From CAYNUJ01 sp964573255 (lineage in GTDB: Bacteria; Bacteroidota; Ignavibacteria; Ignavibacteriales; Melioribacteraceae), in assembly GCA_964573255.1 (NCBI GenBank), contig CAZNJB010000016.1:1-64000 (forward strand): a stretch of 64,000 nt of DNA. The letters are read 5' to 3'. The notes beneath the pieces were generated by a model. It was not told where the DNA came from and made no database searches. It was given only the letters and a program-made list of their open reading frames with translations. A program made the translations under genes and the position numbers. The stretch's first letter is position 1; the number at the start of each line of letters is the position of its first letter. Below, in pieces: positions 1 to 7,688 of this stretch.

Positions 1-37
1 AGTGAAGATTCTTGTTGCGATTTTCTTTATTTTGCAT
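1..37 (-). CDS. 5' end of an unidentified gene, cut by the left edge
   Basis: An ATG at 37-35 is preceded at good spacing by AGGAG (43-47), and the frame stays open to the edge (MQNKENRNKNLH). Only 12 codons are visible, so no family can be named. The start looks real because it follows a strong ribosome binding site. That site lies inside a long hairpin, described as the next feature. Confidence 0.45.
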   Translation of the reverse strand, partial: MQNKENRNKNLH

Positions 38-39
38 TT

Positions 40-100
40 GAGACTCCTTTTAGTTGTTTTGTTTTGCCTAAACCAAAATTACTAATTTTTTGGGAGTCTC
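40..100 (-). promoter_or_regulatory. 5'-UTR hairpin that buries a ribosome binding site
   Basis: GAGACTCC at 40-47 pairs perfectly with GGAGTCTC at 93-100. Inner arms TTAGT/ACTAA (50-54/81-85) and TTTTG/CAAAA (57-61/74-78) extend the stem. On the minus strand the 3' arm contains the AGGAG of the gene starting at 37, so folding would mask translation initiation. Read on the plus strand, the same hairpin is followed by TCTTTTTTATTTT and could act as a terminator. Which role applies cannot be told from sequence alone. Confidence 0.4.
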
Positions 101-539
101 TCTTTTTTATTTTCAACTAAGAATGAATTTACACCTGCTTATGTATTTCTGAAATGTAAGATTTATCTGATATAGTTGAATTTAATTTAAGTCAAAATCA
201 AAATTTGTTATCTCGCTAGAATAATAAAGAAAAGTTGAATATTATATACAATTTATTTTTTATAAAATATTTGATGCGAATTCATTACCCTCATCTTAAG
301 TTATTAAACAAATATAAATACTCTTTTATCTAAACATAAGTTTTATTTTTTCCTTAGGATGCAACCCATTCTACTTTATCTTCCATTTTAAAGAATTATT
401 ATTTCCAAAATTTAGCTTTAATTACACTTTGAGTTTCATGAAGAACAAAAGCAATTTATAAATTTATTAAAAATTATATTCTCATTTTTAAAAGACAAAA
501 TAGATATACGCCCAAAGAGAAACTTTTGCACAATTTAAA
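101..539. other. gene-free AT-rich stretch
   Basis: About 440 bp of very AT-rich DNA lies between the edge gene and the terminator of the cytochrome operon. No reading frame with a ribosome binding site, no tRNA and no strong dyad was found. It probably holds the promoter of the left-edge gene, but no clear -24/-12 or other box could be identified. Confidence 0.4.
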
Positions 540-577
540 ATAAAAATAGCGAATGGAACATTACGCTCCATTCGCTA
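540..577 (-). terminator. Rho-independent terminator of the cytochrome operon
   Basis: TAGCGAATGGA (547-557) and TCCATTCGCTA (567-577) form a perfect 11-bp stem with a 9-nt loop. On the minus strand the stem is followed at once by TTTTTATTTT. It lies 24 bp past the stop of the last gene of the 602-2,529 operon. Confidence 0.85.
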
Positions 578-601
578 TAAGGATACTTTTACTTTGTTTT
601 A

Positions 602-883
602 TTAATTACCTGCTTTCAAAAATTCTACAATCCTTTCTGCTTCAATCTCAGTTAGGTTTGCTCTTGTTTTCATATGAAGAACAGCAACATTCCATTCAGA
701 ATCGGATAAACTTGAAGGGGGACGAACGTTATGGCATCTGCCGCAGTTCTCACCCCACAGCATTGCGCCCGGTTTTTCATCAATCGCCATATTTGAAGCA
801 CACCCTACAAGAATACCTAAAAATAAAACTACAATTCCGGATGATATTAATTTTGATAATATTCTTTTTCTTTTATTCATCAT
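602..883 (-). CDS. small c-type cytochrome lipoprotein
   Basis: A 93-residue secreted protein. A signal segment at residues 10-27 ends in a lipobox (LVGC), so it should be a lipid-anchored envelope protein. One CGRCH heme-binding motif lies near the middle, and the distal methionine is probably in VLHMKTRA. The mature part is very short for a cytochrome c fold. GGAG precedes the first of two adjacent ATGs. It is the last gene of a three-gene operon with a porin-like protein and a second cytochrome, and a strong terminator follows. The likely role is electron transfer at the outer membrane or periplasm; the partner is unknown. Confidence 0.8.
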   Translation of the reverse strand: MMNKRKRILSKLISSGIVVLFLGILVGCASNMAIDEKPGAMLWGENCGRCHNVRPPSSLSDSEWNVAVLHMKTRANLTEIEAERIVEFLKAGN

Positions 884-896
884 TAATCTCCTTAAA

Positions 897-2084
897 TTAA
901 AAGCCCATTGACATTTGCAATATTATGCCGTTTTCTGTTTCATCTCCGTCTTCGTGGGTCGAAGTGATAGTTTCGTAAGCAAATTTTAATACGCTGCTAT
1001 GGTTCAACCAATAATTCAATCCGGCGGTTATTCTATTTTGATCCGTATTAAATTCAGAACCTTCCGGCAAATCAATCTTATCATAACGGATTACAAATTC
1101 GAAATTCTGCAAAAATTCATTCTTTACATTATACGGTTGATAAGCCAGTTGAGCATAATAAGCATTACTTTTATTATCAAAATTCAATTGCTCGGTATTC
1201 GGATTATCTACATTTAACCAAACAGCCTGTCCTTTTATATCTATTCTTCCCGCTAAAAATCTTACATCACTTACGTATGATAAATCAACAACATTTGTAA
1301 CCGCCGATAAATCTTCGAACTCAGTATCCTTAGCGCCAACTTTGGCAGATTCGAATCCAACGCCGATTTCCAATTCAGGGAATGGAATAAAACCAATTCT
1401 ACCACCAACAGCTTTATTTCCGTTATTATCAGGAATATTATTGAAATTTAACGTACCCGTATGGGCATTTCCATGACCACCTTCTTCGTGACCTCCTTCA
1501 TTGTAAATATTTCCCAATCCGGTATTTAATGCTGGAGCAGTCGGTGCAACTTCTTCTTCTTCAATATTCAATGCAGGACCGTTAGAAACATAAGCTGAAT
1601 AAACTATTTTCATTGAACCTGCAGGAATACCTCCTCTCAATTGAGCACCTACTTGTGTGCCTGAAATGATCTGCACACCTCCATGACCGGAAAATCCTAG
1701 AGGCATAGTGGGTAGTTTATTAATCCAGGCTGGATGAAATCTTTCTGCAAAAATATTTGTAGGACTTAAAAACTTACCAACCCCTAAAGTTATATAGGGA
1801 TTTACACGATAAAGAATTTGAGCATACTCTAAAGCAATGTTTGTTTGTCCTTCTTCCAATTCAAATTCTAATTCACTTTCAAATAAAATATTGTCGTTGA
1901 TGCTCCATAAGAATATTGGATTAAAACCTACTTCAAATTGAGCATCACCATTTTCACTTTTTTCTAAATTTGTAAAAGCATAACCTGAAATAAGATTCTT
2001 GTGAGTTGGTTTATCCTGAGCATATACTGAACTCAGATTCCACATAAAAATAACAGCTACCAGAATTTTCGAAATGTTTTTCAT
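897..2084 (-). CDS. outer-membrane beta-barrel, porin-like
   Basis: A 395-residue protein with a Sec signal ending ...SSVYAQ and amphipathic beta-strand repeats up to a C-terminal aromatic residue (MSMGF), as in outer-membrane barrels. A Gly/His/Glu-rich stretch (GGHEEGGHGNAHTG) looks like an external loop that could bind metal. The start at 2,084 is preferred to an ATG five codons upstream because AAGGA lies seven bases before it. It sits between two cytochrome c genes, so it may be a channel or scaffold tied to extracytoplasmic electron transfer. The exact porin family is not recognised. Confidence 0.7.
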   Translation of the reverse strand: MKNISKILVAVIFMWNLSSVYAQDKPTHKNLISGYAFTNLEKSENGDAQFEVGFNPIFLWSINDNILFESELEFELEEGQTNIALEYAQILYRVNPYITLGVGKFLSPTNIFAERFHPAWINKLPTMPLGFSGHGGVQIISGTQVGAQLRGGIPAGSMKIVYSAYVSNGPALNIEEEEVAPTAPALNTGLGNIYNEGGHEEGGHGNAHTGTLNFNNIPDNNGNKAVGGRIGFIPFPELEIGVGFESAKVGAKDTEFEDLSAVTNVVDLSYVSDVRFLAGRIDIKGQAVWLNVDNPNTEQLNFDNKSNAYYAQLAYQPYNVKNEFLQNFEFVIRYDKIDLPEGSEFNTDQNRITAGLNYWLNHSSVLKFAYETITSTHEDGDETENGIILQMSMGF

Positions 2085-2106
2085 TGTGTTATCCTTCATT
2101 TAATGA

Positions 2107-2529
2107 TCATTTAAGTGTTCTTAAATAATTGACTATCATCCATCTTTGATTTGGATTTAGAATTTTATCGAATGTCGGCATAGGAGCTCTGCCATTAGTT
2201 ATTTTCCAAAAAAGTTCTCCGTCAGTTTGTGCCTGTACTGCCGGATCGGTTAAATCCTTCGGACGTTTTTCTAAGAATTTTGCGTTAGGTCCGTCACCCT
2301 TACCGGATTCGCCGTGACAAGTAAGGCACTGAAGAGCAAACAATTTAGCACCTGCTTTAAGTACTTTTGCATTACTTTTAAATTTTGCCATTGGGTTTGC
2401 TAAATCCTTTGCCGTAGGAGGTGCTTGCCATTTATCCCCTCCTCCGTTATAATATGTTGCTCCGGTGAAAACTGGAATTACCACCGCCAATATTGCTAAG
2501 ATTAAAGTTTTTTTGACTAACCTATTCAT
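2107..2529 (-). CDS. periplasmic c-type cytochrome, mono-heme
   Basis: A 140-residue protein with an N-terminal signal segment and one CLTCH heme c site. GKGDGP follows, and an APMPTF segment probably carries the axial Met, the pattern of class I cytochromes c (CXXCH-type, Cytochrom_C domain). AGGAGG precedes the ATG. It is the first gene of the three-gene operon and lies just downstream of a sigma-54-type promoter. Its likely role is shuttling electrons in the periplasm; its redox partner is not visible here. Confidence 0.85.
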   Translation of the reverse strand: MNRLVKKTLILAILAVVIPVFTGATYYNGGGDKWQAPPTAKDLANPMAKFKSNAKVLKAGAKLFALQCLTCHGESGKGDGPNAKFLEKRPKDLTDPAVQAQTDGELFWKITNGRAPMPTFDKILNPNQRWMIVNYLRTLK

Positions 2530-2576
2530 TTTTCCTCCTGTAAATAATCAATTCATATAATAACACCCTTACATCT

Positions 2577-2592
2577 GCTAATTCTGTGCCAA
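2577..2592 (-). promoter_or_regulatory. sigma-54 (-24/-12) promoter of the cytochrome operon
   Basis: The minus strand reads TTGGCAC-AGAAT-TAGC. The invariant GG (2590-2589) and GC (2578-2577) are ten bases apart, as sigma-54 promoters require, with one mismatch to TTGC in the -12 box. The start point would be near 2,565, giving a leader of about 36 nt to the ATG at 2,529. A sigma-54 activator gene lies immediately upstream. Confidence 0.75.
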
Positions 2593-2959
2593 TACTTATC
2601 AGCAAGATGTGACAAGATTAAGTTATTGTAAAATAATGAGTTAAGTTGAAAGCCCTTAAACAGTTGATTTTGCGGTCTTGCAGAAATGCAAGAGTTAAAG
2701 AGAAATGATTATTACTTTTGCAAGAGGAATTTTAACCGGGAATATGCCCGAATACGAATCAGTTGCAGAAACGACTACCCTGATATATCGAGACCAAGTT
2801 TTGAAGCAATCGCTAAAACTAACCTTTTATATTCAATCTGATAAAATGCAGGTCGAGGTACCCCCCTCTTATATTTGGGAAGCGGTTTTTATTCTCTATT
2901 TTGTTCTATTTAATAACATTCAAGAAAAATTCTTTTCTTTTAGATAGCACAAAATTTAT
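2593..2959. other. intergenic control region between regulator and cytochrome operon
   Basis: It separates the activator gene from the sigma-54 promoter. It contains the palindrome at 2677-2692 and a stretch (about 2,686-2,935) of less AT-rich, coding-like DNA. One plus-strand frame there, from ATG 2686, is open for 47 codons and another for 80, both without a ribosome binding site. Neither frame resembles a known protein, so no gene is called. Confidence 0.4.
2677..2692. promoter_or_regulatory. palindrome, probable upstream activator site
   Basis: CTTGCA-GAAA-TGCAAG is a perfect 6+6 dyad about 90 bp upstream of the sigma-54 -24 box. The distance and symmetry fit an enhancer-type binding site for the NtrC-type regulator encoded next door. 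No second copy was noticed in the window, so specificity is inferred from position only. Confidence 0.5.
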
Positions 2960-2979
2960 GAATAGAATTTCTTCTATTC
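2960..2979 (-). terminator. hairpin at the 3' end of the regulator gene
   Basis: GAATAGAA-(4 nt)-TTCTATTC forms a perfect 8-bp stem that overlaps the stop codon of the response regulator gene. On the minus strand ATAAATTTT follows. The U-tract is weak, so termination may be partial. Confidence 0.5.
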
Positions 2980-4326
2980 ATCTGAAATATTAAACTCTGC
3001 CATTTTACGATAGAGAGTGGAAGGATTAATCTCTAATTTTCTGGCAGTTTCTTCTTTGTTCCATTTGCATTGCCTAAGAGCACGGATAATAAAATTCTTT
3101 TCAAAAATATGAACGGCAGTTTTGAGATTACTTGCACTTAAATTAGCTTCAGAATCTTCATTCAACTGTTCGGGTAAACCTTCCAGCGTAAGCAAATTTC
3201 CATCACAAATAATCATTGCCCTTTCTATTATATTCCTTAGCTCCCTTAAATTACCAGGCCAAGAGTAGGACATAAACCTCTGCAGAACATCAGGTGACAC
3301 GCCTTTGTAATTGGTTTTTAATTCATCATTAAATTTTTTAATGAAGTATTCAGCAAGAACCGGAATATCCTCTAAGCGTTTCCTCAGCGGAGGCAGATTT
3401 ATTTCAAATACAGCAATTCTATAATATAAGTCTTCCCTAAAACTGCCTTCCTTAATTAGTTTTTTTAAATCTTTGTTTGTAGCCGTTATTATTCGAGCTT
3501 TTAAAGGTAATAATTTTGTATCCCCTACTTTGTAAAACTCTCTCTCTTCAAGAACTCTTAACAATTTACTCTGAAGCGTAATAGGCAATTCGGAAATCTC
3601 ATCCAGGAAAATTGTTCCTTCACCTGCAATTTCAAAAAATCCGGCTTTATCATTTATTGCACTTGTGAATGCCCCTTTAACGTGTCCGAACAATTCACTT
3701 TCAAGTAAATTTTCCTGAAATCCAGCGCAATTAATTGCAATGAACGGTGAGTCCTTTTTCCCGCTAAACTCATGTATTGCTTTTGCAACAACTTCTTTAC
3801 CGGTCCCGGATTCTCCGGTAATTAATATATTACTATTCTTAGGAGCTACCTTTTTAATCTCTTCAAGAATTTTTTTCATTGCCGGAGAATGGAATACAAA
3901 TGAAAATGAATCTACATCTTTATTAACTTCTCTACGCAGATATTTTATTTCCTGCATCAACTTATGATTTTCTCTTATCTTTTCAATTTTATTGACAAGA
4001 TCATCAATCACAACAGGTTTTAGTATATAATCTACAGCCCCGTTTCTAAAAGCTTCAATAGCCGTTTCGAGTGTACCGTAGGCTGTCATCATAATCACAG
4101 AAACATTCGGATGTATTCTATGAATATCACTCAGAATTTCTAATCCGCTCCTTCCCGGCATAACAATATCCGAGAGAATTATATCCGGTAAGAAACTTGG
4201 AATAATTTGTAAAGCTCTATCTGGATTTTCAGCAGTTCTGCATTTATAACCCTTGTTCTCCAAAAGCGTGGCTAAATCTTCTCGGAATAATTCTTCGTCA
4301 TCTATGATTAATATCTTATTCCACAT
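2974..4326 (-). CDS. NtrC-type sigma-54-dependent response regulator (module 1)
   Basis: A 450-residue protein in three parts. A receiver domain has phosphoacceptor Asp53 in LSDIVMP. The AAA+ domain has Walker A GESGTGKE near residue 170, the sigma-54 loop as GAFTSA instead of GAFTGA, and Walker B IFLDEI. The C-terminal Fis-type helix-turn-helix ends in LEINPSTLYRKM. It closely follows the kinase gene upstream (8-bp gap), so the two form a two-component pair of ZraR/AtoC type. The next transcription unit downstream has a sigma-54 promoter and a palindrome, making the cytochrome operon the obvious target. The 7,557 operon, on the other side of the kinase, may be a second one. Confidence 0.93.
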   Translation of the reverse strand: MWNKILIIDDEELFREDLATLLENKGYKCRTAENPDRALQIIPSFLPDIILSDIVMPGRSGLEILSDIHRIHPNVSVIMMTAYGTLETAIEAFRNGAVDYILKPVVIDDLVNKIEKIRENHKLMQEIKYLRREVNKDVDSFSFVFHSPAMKKILEEIKKVAPKNSNILITGESGTGKEVVAKAIHEFSGKKDSPFIAINCAGFQENLLESELFGHVKGAFTSAINDKAGFFEIAGEGTIFLDEISELPITLQSKLLRVLEEREFYKVGDTKLLPLKARIITATNKDLKKLIKEGSFREDLYYRIAVFEINLPPLRKRLEDIPVLAEYFIKKFNDELKTNYKGVSPDVLQRFMSYSWPGNLRELRNIIERAMIICDGNLLTLEGLPEQLNEDSEANLSASNLKTAVHIFEKNFIIRALRQCKWNKEETARKLEINPSTLYRKMAEFNISDE

Positions 4327-4334
4327 CTGCTTGT

Positions 4335-6065
4335 CTAATCTCCTTCTATTCTAATTTTTTCCGATTTATAATAAATTGGAAGAGTTATTATAAATTCGGT
4401 TCCTTCACCAATAACTGACTTAACATCAATCTTCCCGCCATGAGCTTCAATCAGATGATTCACAATAAATAATCCCAAACCGGAACCACTTTCTTTTGTA
4501 GTATAAAACGGTTGAAATATTTTCGACAAGTCGCTGTTTGGAATCCCTCTTCCCGTATCTGAGAAAGTTATCCTTACATAGCCTTCTTCCTGTTTAGTAA
4601 CAATCTTAAAAGTTCCTCCGTTGGGCATTGCCTCTAAAGCATTTAGACCTAGATTTAAAAATATTTGTTTCAATTGATCGCCAACGGCAAAAGTTAACGG
4701 AAGATTATTTTCAAATTCGGTAACAATTTGTGAACCTTTACCAACTTTATGATATTTTAGCATTTCTATCGTTTCAGATAGAATCTTATTAATGTCACAT
4801 ATTTTCCATTCTTCTTTACTGGTTCGTCCGAATTGAGAAATACCTCTTACTATTCTATCTATTCTGCTAATTTCTTTTTTCAATAGATGAATACTTTTAG
4901 AAATAAACTCCGGTTGGGCATTATTTGCCATCAATTCCAACCTTGTAGAAATCGATGCCAAAGGATTACCAACTTCATGAGCTATACCCGCAGCCATTGT
5001 ACCCAAAGTAAGCATTTTGGCAGAATGTAGCATCTCGGCTTCAACATACTTTTTCATGCTTATATTTTGGAATAATTCTACTACCTGGTAAATCTCTCCG
5101 TTCTCGTCGAATAAGGGTGCTACTGTAATTTGAAAATACTGTTTCTGACCACTTTTATCGATATATTCCCTTTCGAGAGATCTAATCAAACCGTCTTGAA
5201 GTGTTTGAGCAGCCGTCTTGCTATGAAGAGTAACCCATTCATTTAATACATCTTTCAATTTGGTTTTCTCAACGTCTTCAAGATCTAATAATAATATGAC
5301 CGGTTCGTTAAACCAAATGATATTCAAGTTCCTATCCATAATAACCAAACCGGCGTTGGTTGCCTGCAAAACTTTCTCGAGACGCTGACGTTCAATTCTC
5401 GTCCTGATTTCTTCAGAACGCAAACGTTCCATAATATTAGTAATAAAATAAGCTGTCAAGAGCATCATAAATAAATTGAGGATCGAAATACTCCAAACAT
5501 ACGGGGCATAATGCGAAGCATGAACAATCTCTGTCGAACCGTGATTGTGTTCTTGATTATTTCCACTTAACTCGGTATGCTCTTCATAAGCCTGATGGGG
5601 GAAAATTTTTAAAGTGTAATGTGGTATATCTGCATAAAGCTCCGTCATCGCTAACGAAAAATAAAGCCCAAAAGTAAATGCAACTGTAATGTAGCTTTTC
5701 TTTTTACTAAGTAATATTCCGCTTAAAATTACATGAAACAAATAAAGAAAAGAAAGAGGATTTTCTATTCCGCCGGAAAAATGGAGTAATAGCGTAAGAA
5801 TAATTAAATCCGCTACAATTTGTATTTCCTTTAGATGCTTCAGGAATATATTTTTTTTTACAAAATAAAAATATATTAGATTAATTGTTCCGAGAATAAG
5901 TATTAATATTAACAGCGTCCAAAAGTTTTCATCATCCAGATAATGGAAAACATGAACAGTAATTATTACTAATACTAATGCAACAGCACAGGCAATCCAT
6001 CTTAAACGGATAAACCATAAGTTAAAATCAACAGCTTCAATTATTTTTTCTAGTTTGTCTATCAT
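4335..6065 (-). CDS. RegB-like membrane sensor histidine kinase with PAS domain (module 1)
   Basis: A 576-residue kinase. Six membrane segments (about 18-40, 49-70, 82-96, 105-120, 124-142, 190-212) place GGIENPL (98-104) in a short periplasmic loop. This matches the GGxxNPF quinone-binding motif of RegB/PrrB, with the last Phe replaced by Leu. The long periplasmic loop 143-188 holds seven histidines (149, 157, 163, 173, 175, 182, 185). A PAS domain follows at about 230-345, then HisKA with His363 (AHEVGNP), and HATPase_c with DTGRGIP and SGSGLGLFIV. It is co-transcribed with the sigma-54 regulator. Quinone or metal sensing is an inference from these motifs. Confidence 0.92.
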   Translation of the reverse strand: MIDKLEKIIEAVDFNLWFIRLRWIACAVALVLVIITVHVFHYLDDENFWTLLILILILGTINLIYFYFVKKNIFLKHLKEIQIVADLIILTLLLHFSGGIENPLSFLYLFHVILSGILLSKKKSYITVAFTFGLYFSLAMTELYADIPHYTLKIFPHQAYEEHTELSGNNQEHNHGSTEIVHASHYAPYVWSISILNLFMMLLTAYFITNIMERLRSEEIRTRIERQRLEKVLQATNAGLVIMDRNLNIIWFNEPVILLLDLEDVEKTKLKDVLNEWVTLHSKTAAQTLQDGLIRSLEREYIDKSGQKQYFQITVAPLFDENGEIYQVVELFQNISMKKYVEAEMLHSAKMLTLGTMAAGIAHEVGNPLASISTRLELMANNAQPEFISKSIHLLKKEISRIDRIVRGISQFGRTSKEEWKICDINKILSETIEMLKYHKVGKGSQIVTEFENNLPLTFAVGDQLKQIFLNLGLNALEAMPNGGTFKIVTKQEEGYVRITFSDTGRGIPNSDLSKIFQPFYTTKESGSGLGLFIVNHLIEAHGGKIDVKSVIGEGTEFIITLPIYYKSEKIRIEGD

Positions 6066-6160
6066 TTAAATGATAAATTACTATTTCAGAATAAGTTTTA
6101 AAAAACAGAAATAATTTTATATTCCAAACTTATCATAAAGCATACTTAAGTAATACTACA

Positions 6161-6198
6161 ACGGATTCTTAACAATTTTAATAAGCGTAAAAATCCGT
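6161..6198. promoter_or_regulatory. dyad upstream of the module 1 kinase gene
   Basis: ACGGATT (6161-6167) and AATCCGT (6192-6198) are perfect inverted arms separated by 24 bp, about 100 bp upstream of the kinase start. This could be an operator for the regulatory operon. It is a single occurrence, so it is a weak call. Confidence 0.25.
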
Positions 6199-6230
6199 CC
6201 CTATTACACAACTTCATAATAAGTATCAGT

Positions 6231-6251
6231 AATATATAAAAAATATATATT
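6231..6251 (-). terminator. AT-only hairpin downstream of the DUF302 gene
   Basis: AATATATA-(5 A)-TATATATT forms an 8-bp stem about 50 bp after the stop at 6,300. It has no GC pairs, so it would be a weak terminator at best. Confidence 0.3.
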
Positions 6252-6299
6252 CCTATTTATTCGAAATGAAATAGCTGCTTCCGGGAGTGAAGTAGATTT

Positions 6300-6686
6300 T
6301 TAAAGTTTTTCAATAACAGATTTCAGAGCTTCACGTACCGTATTTGCCACTTCTCCTAAATTTTCATTTTCTACTACCTGCATAGAAGCAACCGGATCTA
6401 CTGCAGCCACTACAGTCTCTCCCTTATCATTAACAAATACAATCACATTACAAGGCAGCAACAGCCCTATCATTTCTTCGGCTTGAAGTGCTTTATATGC
6501 ATTAGGCGGATTGCAGGCACCCAATATTTTATACTGCTTAAAATCCACATCAATTTTATTCTTTAATGTCTCTTTAACATCTATTTCGGTTAATATTCCG
6601 AATCCAGCTTCTTTCAAAGCTTCGGTTGCTTTTTCCAAAGCTTCATCGTAACCGTAATTTACGGTTTTTGAAAAATAGTATGACAT
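6300..6686 (-). CDS. DUF302 family protein
   Basis: A 128-residue protein with no signal peptide. It matches the DUF302 pattern: YGYDEALEKATEALKEAGFGILTEID at the start, YKILGACNPPNAYKAL in the middle, and LLPCNVIVFVN further on. The biochemical role of DUF302 is not established; the family often sits beside metal or redox genes. It is the last gene of an operon with a Met-rich lipoprotein and a SHOCT membrane peptide under a sigma-54-type promoter. The two cysteines (one in GACNPP, one in LLPCNV) are the visible candidates for metal or redox chemistry. Confidence 0.85.
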   Translation of the reverse strand: MSYYFSKTVNYGYDEALEKATEALKEAGFGILTEIDVKETLKNKIDVDFKQYKILGACNPPNAYKALQAEEMIGLLLPCNVIVFVNDKGETVVAAVDPVASMQVVENENLGEVANTVREALKSVIEKL

Positions 6687-6710
6687 TTTAATTTCTCCTT
6701 TTGTTAAATT

Positions 6711-7319
6711 TTAAAACCCAACAGTCATAAACACAGCCATCATTCCAACCATTACCGCACCTAATATCCAATAATTTACTCCGCCATAATTACTAGTCGT
6801 TACATCATTATTCCTGCTGTAGTCGAATTTATAATTAAAAGACAGAGGAGAATCCAATATTTCACCATCAATAGCAAATATATTTATCCGAATATAATAC
6901 TGCCCCGGTTCAAGCAATGAGAAATTTAAATATTTTTGCTTCCCTTCAATCTGAGTAAAAGGTATACGTTCTCCAACAACATTTTTTAGTATTTCGTCTA
7001 ATACGGAATCATCAGAAGGTATTCGGTATAAATTTAATTCGGCATCATAGTTAGTAAGAATACTACCCGATTTAATATTTTCTGTCTTGATGTAATACTT
7101 ACTATTTCCGTTTAATTCTGAAAATATAATACGCAAAGATTGGGAATAATCCTTATCCATTGCTGTTAATTGCAAATAAAAATCATCCGTATTCTCTACC
7201 ATAGAACCGCTCATACTTCCTGTGGTTCCGTGCATTGCTCCCATTCCAAAGGGCATCATACATCCTTGCAATAGTACAATAGCTAAAATAATTAATGATA
7301 AATTCTTAAATGAGTTCAT
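6711..7319 (-). CDS. lipoprotein with Met-rich N terminus, unknown function
   Basis: A 202-residue protein with a lipoprotein signal (LLQGC) followed directly by a Met/Gly/Ser stretch (MMPFGMGAMHG...GSMSGSM), which could bind Cu(I). The middle is beta-rich and the C terminus is a hydrophobic helix (WILGAVMVGMMAVFMTVGF). No family is recognised. It lies in the sigma-54 operon between the SHOCT peptide and DUF302. A copper- or redox-stress envelope role is suggested by composition and neighbours only. Confidence 0.7.
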   Translation of the reverse strand: MNSFKNLSLIILAIVLLQGCMMPFGMGAMHGTTGSMSGSMVENTDDFYLQLTAMDKDYSQSLRIIFSELNGNSKYYIKTENIKSGSILTNYDAELNLYRIPSDDSVLDEILKNVVGERIPFTQIEGKQKYLNFSLLEPGQYYIRINIFAIDGEILDSPLSFNYKFDYSRNNDVTTSNYGGVNYWILGAVMVGMMAVFMTVGF

Positions 7320-7362
7320 TTTCAGTTCCTGCTAGATATGATAAAATAAATTGATTAATCTT

Positions 7363-7557
7363 TCAGCTTAATTCTTTTTTCATATATTCGAATTCTTCTT
7401 TGGTAATTTCTCCCCTTGCGTACCTTTTTCTCAAAATATCCAAAGCCGATTCATTGACTTGGACGCTTTTAAACGGCAGTTGAGTAAAAATCCAAACAAT
7501 TCCTGCAATTAATACCAGCCATATTATCCAGCCAAAACCCATAAATCCATGCATCAT
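7363..7557 (-). CDS. small SHOCT-domain membrane protein
   Basis: A 64-residue protein. One membrane helix (about 9-26) is followed by a C-terminal SHOCT motif (ILRKRYARGEITKEEFEYMKKEL). AAGGAG lies shortly before the first of two ATGs. SHOCT is a short C-terminal domain found on many unrelated proteins; its function is unclear. Similar tiny proteins often accompany copper-resistance genes. It is the first gene of the sigma-54-driven operon. Confidence 0.8.
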   Translation of the reverse strand: MMHGFMGFGWIIWLVLIAGIVWIFTQLPFKSVQVNESALDILRKRYARGEITKEEFEYMKKELS

Positions 7558-7593
7558 CTCTATCTCCTTAATTTTTGTTACTATCTATTACCA

Positions 7594-7609
7594 TTCAATT
7601 TGTATGCCA
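7594..7609 (-). promoter_or_regulatory. sigma-54-like promoter of the SHOCT/lipoprotein/DUF302 operon
   Basis: The minus strand reads CTGGCAT-ACAAA-TTGA. GG (7608-7607) and the G of the -12 box (7596) are at the correct ten-base spacing; the -12 box is TTGA rather than TTGC. The start would be near 7,583, about 26 nt before the ATG. It is weaker than the other two -24/-12 sites in the window. Confidence 0.5.
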
Positions 7610-7662
7610 GATAAAAGCTGGATTTTTAACACAATTTTCTATTAATGGACAACGTTATTTAA

Positions 7663-7680
7663 AATTGTTTAAAAACAATT
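7663..7680 (-). terminator. AT-rich hairpin after the barrel gene
   Basis: AATTGTTT-AA-AAACAATT is a perfect 8-bp dyad nine bases past the stop at 7,689, followed on the minus strand by TTTTAAAT. It has few GC pairs. Confidence 0.4.
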
Positions 7681-7688
7681 AAAAAACT

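Noticed and set aside
553..900. 115-codon plus-strand frame over the small cytochrome gene
   Set aside because: It begins inside the terminator hairpin and runs antisense to a clear cytochrome c lipoprotein.
2705..2947. 80-codon plus-strand frame before the cytochrome operon
   Set aside because: It has no ribosome binding site, lacks a known motif, and overlaps another open frame of the same strand. Kept only as an intergenic observation.
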